Assembly: GCA_014801075.1 (NCBI GenBank)
Contig: JAAVEW010000005.1
Location: 35,684-99,683 of the forward strand
Length of the DNA stretch: 64,000 nt
Direction: 5' to 3'
DNA from: Barnesiella sp.
Lineage (GTDB): Bacteria > Bacteroidota > Bacteroidia > Bacteroidales > Muribaculaceae
Of this stretch, positions 63,237 through 64,000 are shown piece after piece; position 1 is the first letter of the stretch, and each line of letters opens with the position of its first letter. The notes beneath the pieces are model-generated. The model was not told where the DNA came from and did not search any database. It worked only from the letters and a program-made list of their open reading frames with translations. Position numbers and translations under genes: made by a program.

Positions 63237-64000
63237 ATGAAAGAATTTTTCAAAATACTGCGCCGCTTTGTGCCGCCTTACAAGAAGTATCTGATACTTA
63301 ATGTAATATTCAACATACTGGCCGCATTCCTGACGCTCTTCTCCTTTGCCCTTGTTATCCCCATCCTTGAGATGCTCTTTCAGGTCAAGGAAGCCCACTA
63401 CGAGTACATGGCGCTCGGAAGCGACAACCTTAAAGATGTCGTTGTCAACAACTTCTACTACTACGTGCAGCAGGCCATCGCCGATTGGGGTCAGTCACAG
63501 ACCCTCGCGATACTTGCCGTGTTGCTCGTGCTTATGACGCTGCTCAAAACCGGTGTCACCTATCTCAGCTCCTACTGTATCATACCGCTCCGCGCAGGTA
63601 TCGTGCGCGACCTACGCAACTTCGTCTACGATAAGATAGTACGCCTCCCTATCTCGTTCTTCACCTCCGAACGCAAGGGCGACGTCATGGCCCGCATGAG
63701 CGGCGACGTTGCCGAAATCGAGAGCTCCATCATGTCGTCAATCGACATGTTCTTCAAGAACCCCATCATGATTATCGTGTGCCTCGTCACCATGCTCATG
63801 ATTTCCTGGCAGCTCACTCTCTTTGTCCTCATTCTTCTCCCCATTGCGGGAACCATCATGGGAAAAGTGGGCAAGAAGCTCAAACGCAAGTCGTTGGAGA
63901 GCCAGAACCAGTGGGGTGTCATCATGTCAAACATCGAGGAAACTCTCGGCGGTCTGCGTATCGTCAAGGCTTTCAACGCCGAGGAGAAGGTGCGCACCCG
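63237..64000 (+). CDS. ABC exporter (MsbA-like), 3' truncated by the window
   Basis: Not in the ORF track because no stop falls inside the window. ATG 63237 opens MKEFFKILRRFVPPYKKYLI and the frame stays open to the end (about 254 residues). It shows ABC-exporter transmembrane helices and the motif RLPISFFTSERKGDVMARMSGDV, typical of MsbA-like proteins. The ATPase domain lies beyond the window. It likely exports a lipid or other hydrophobic compound. Confidence 0.85.
   Translation, partial: MKEFFKILRRFVPPYKKYLILNVIFNILAAFLTLFSFALVIPILEMLFQVKEAHYEYMALGSDNLKDVVVNNFYYYVQQAIADWGQSQTLAILAVLLVLMTLLKTGVTYLSSYCIIPLRAGIVRDLRNFVYDKIVRLPISFFTSERKGDVMARMSGDVAEIESSIMSSIDMFFKNPIMIIVCLVTMLMISWQLTLFVLILLPIAGTIMGKVGKKLKRKSLESQNQWGVIMSNIEETLGGLRIVKAFNAEEKVRT

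Overview
The window looks like a chromosomal segment of a gut Bacteroidales bacterium, most likely Muribaculaceae (S24-7) or a close relative. This is inference from gene content: FimB/Mfa2-type surface genes, a type IX secretion (T9SS) locus, proteins with T9SS-like C-terminal sorting domains, a FeoA-FeoB fusion, PCMD and DUF3575 families, and promoters of the Bacteroidetes form TTTG-N19/20-TAnnTTTG. Coding sequence is GC-rich and intergenic DNA is AT-rich. I see no rRNA, tRNA, CRISPR array, insertion sequence or prophage.

Layout. 1-7.7 kb: the end of a large modular surface protein, then a fimbria-like trio (OmpA-like/DUF3575 protein, DUF5119 lipoprotein, DUF6562 protein fused to a beta-helix). 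8-12.4 kb: carA-carB. 12.5-17.1 kb: a DUF389 membrane protein, a small membrane ORF and feoAB. 17.3-21.4 kb: four envelope genes (two tandem paralogous outer membrane proteins, a PCMD lipoprotein, a small beta-barrel). 21.4-22.1 kb: a gene-free stretch rich in palindromes. 22.1-29.2 kb (minus): PspC, acyl-CoA synthetase, VanZ, TlpA-like thioredoxin lipoprotein and a Tricorn-like protease. 29.5-31.7 kb: a translationally coupled set of a small acidic protein, agmatine deiminase and N-carbamoylputrescine amidase (agmatine to putrescine). 31.9-36.8 kb (minus): a C10 cysteine protease and a modular protein, both with T9SS-type C-termini. 37-41 kb (minus): MATE and OPT transporters and an SSB. 41.2-43 kb: a BlaI-type repressor and an M56 sensor whose C-terminus is TonB-like, behind three operator palindromes. 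43.3-44.2 kb: an AT-richer toxin-antitoxin-like pair. 44.3-48 kb (minus): dicarboxylate-type symporter, ArgD-like aminotransferase, FadL-like porin. 48.8-51.7 kb: an iron/heme/B12-type ABC importer. 51.9-52.8 kb (minus): lipid kinase. 52.9-60 kb: porT-porP-porK-porL-porM-porN, the T9SS core. 60.5-63.2 kb: a four-subunit 2-oxoacid:ferredoxin oxidoreductase, followed by the start of an ABC exporter.

How the genes fit together. The T9SS locus would export and anchor cargo of the kind encoded here (C10 protease and modular surface proteins). Feo, the ABC importer, FadL, OPT and the symporter are uptake functions. The oxoacid oxidoreductase is typical of anaerobic branched-chain or 2-oxoacid metabolism.

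The most unusual non-coding features are a two-copy, about 90 bp REP-like element at 7.8 and 51.8 kb in opposite orientations, a four-arm nested palindrome at 21.65-21.89 kb, a 28-bp perfect inverted repeat at 31.8 kb, and several 18-20 bp tandem repeats next to genes. I did not find a clearly new multi-gene system. The best candidates for new biology are these repeat families, the toxin-antitoxin-like pair, the fimbrillin/beta-helix fusion and the small acidic partner of agmatine deiminase.
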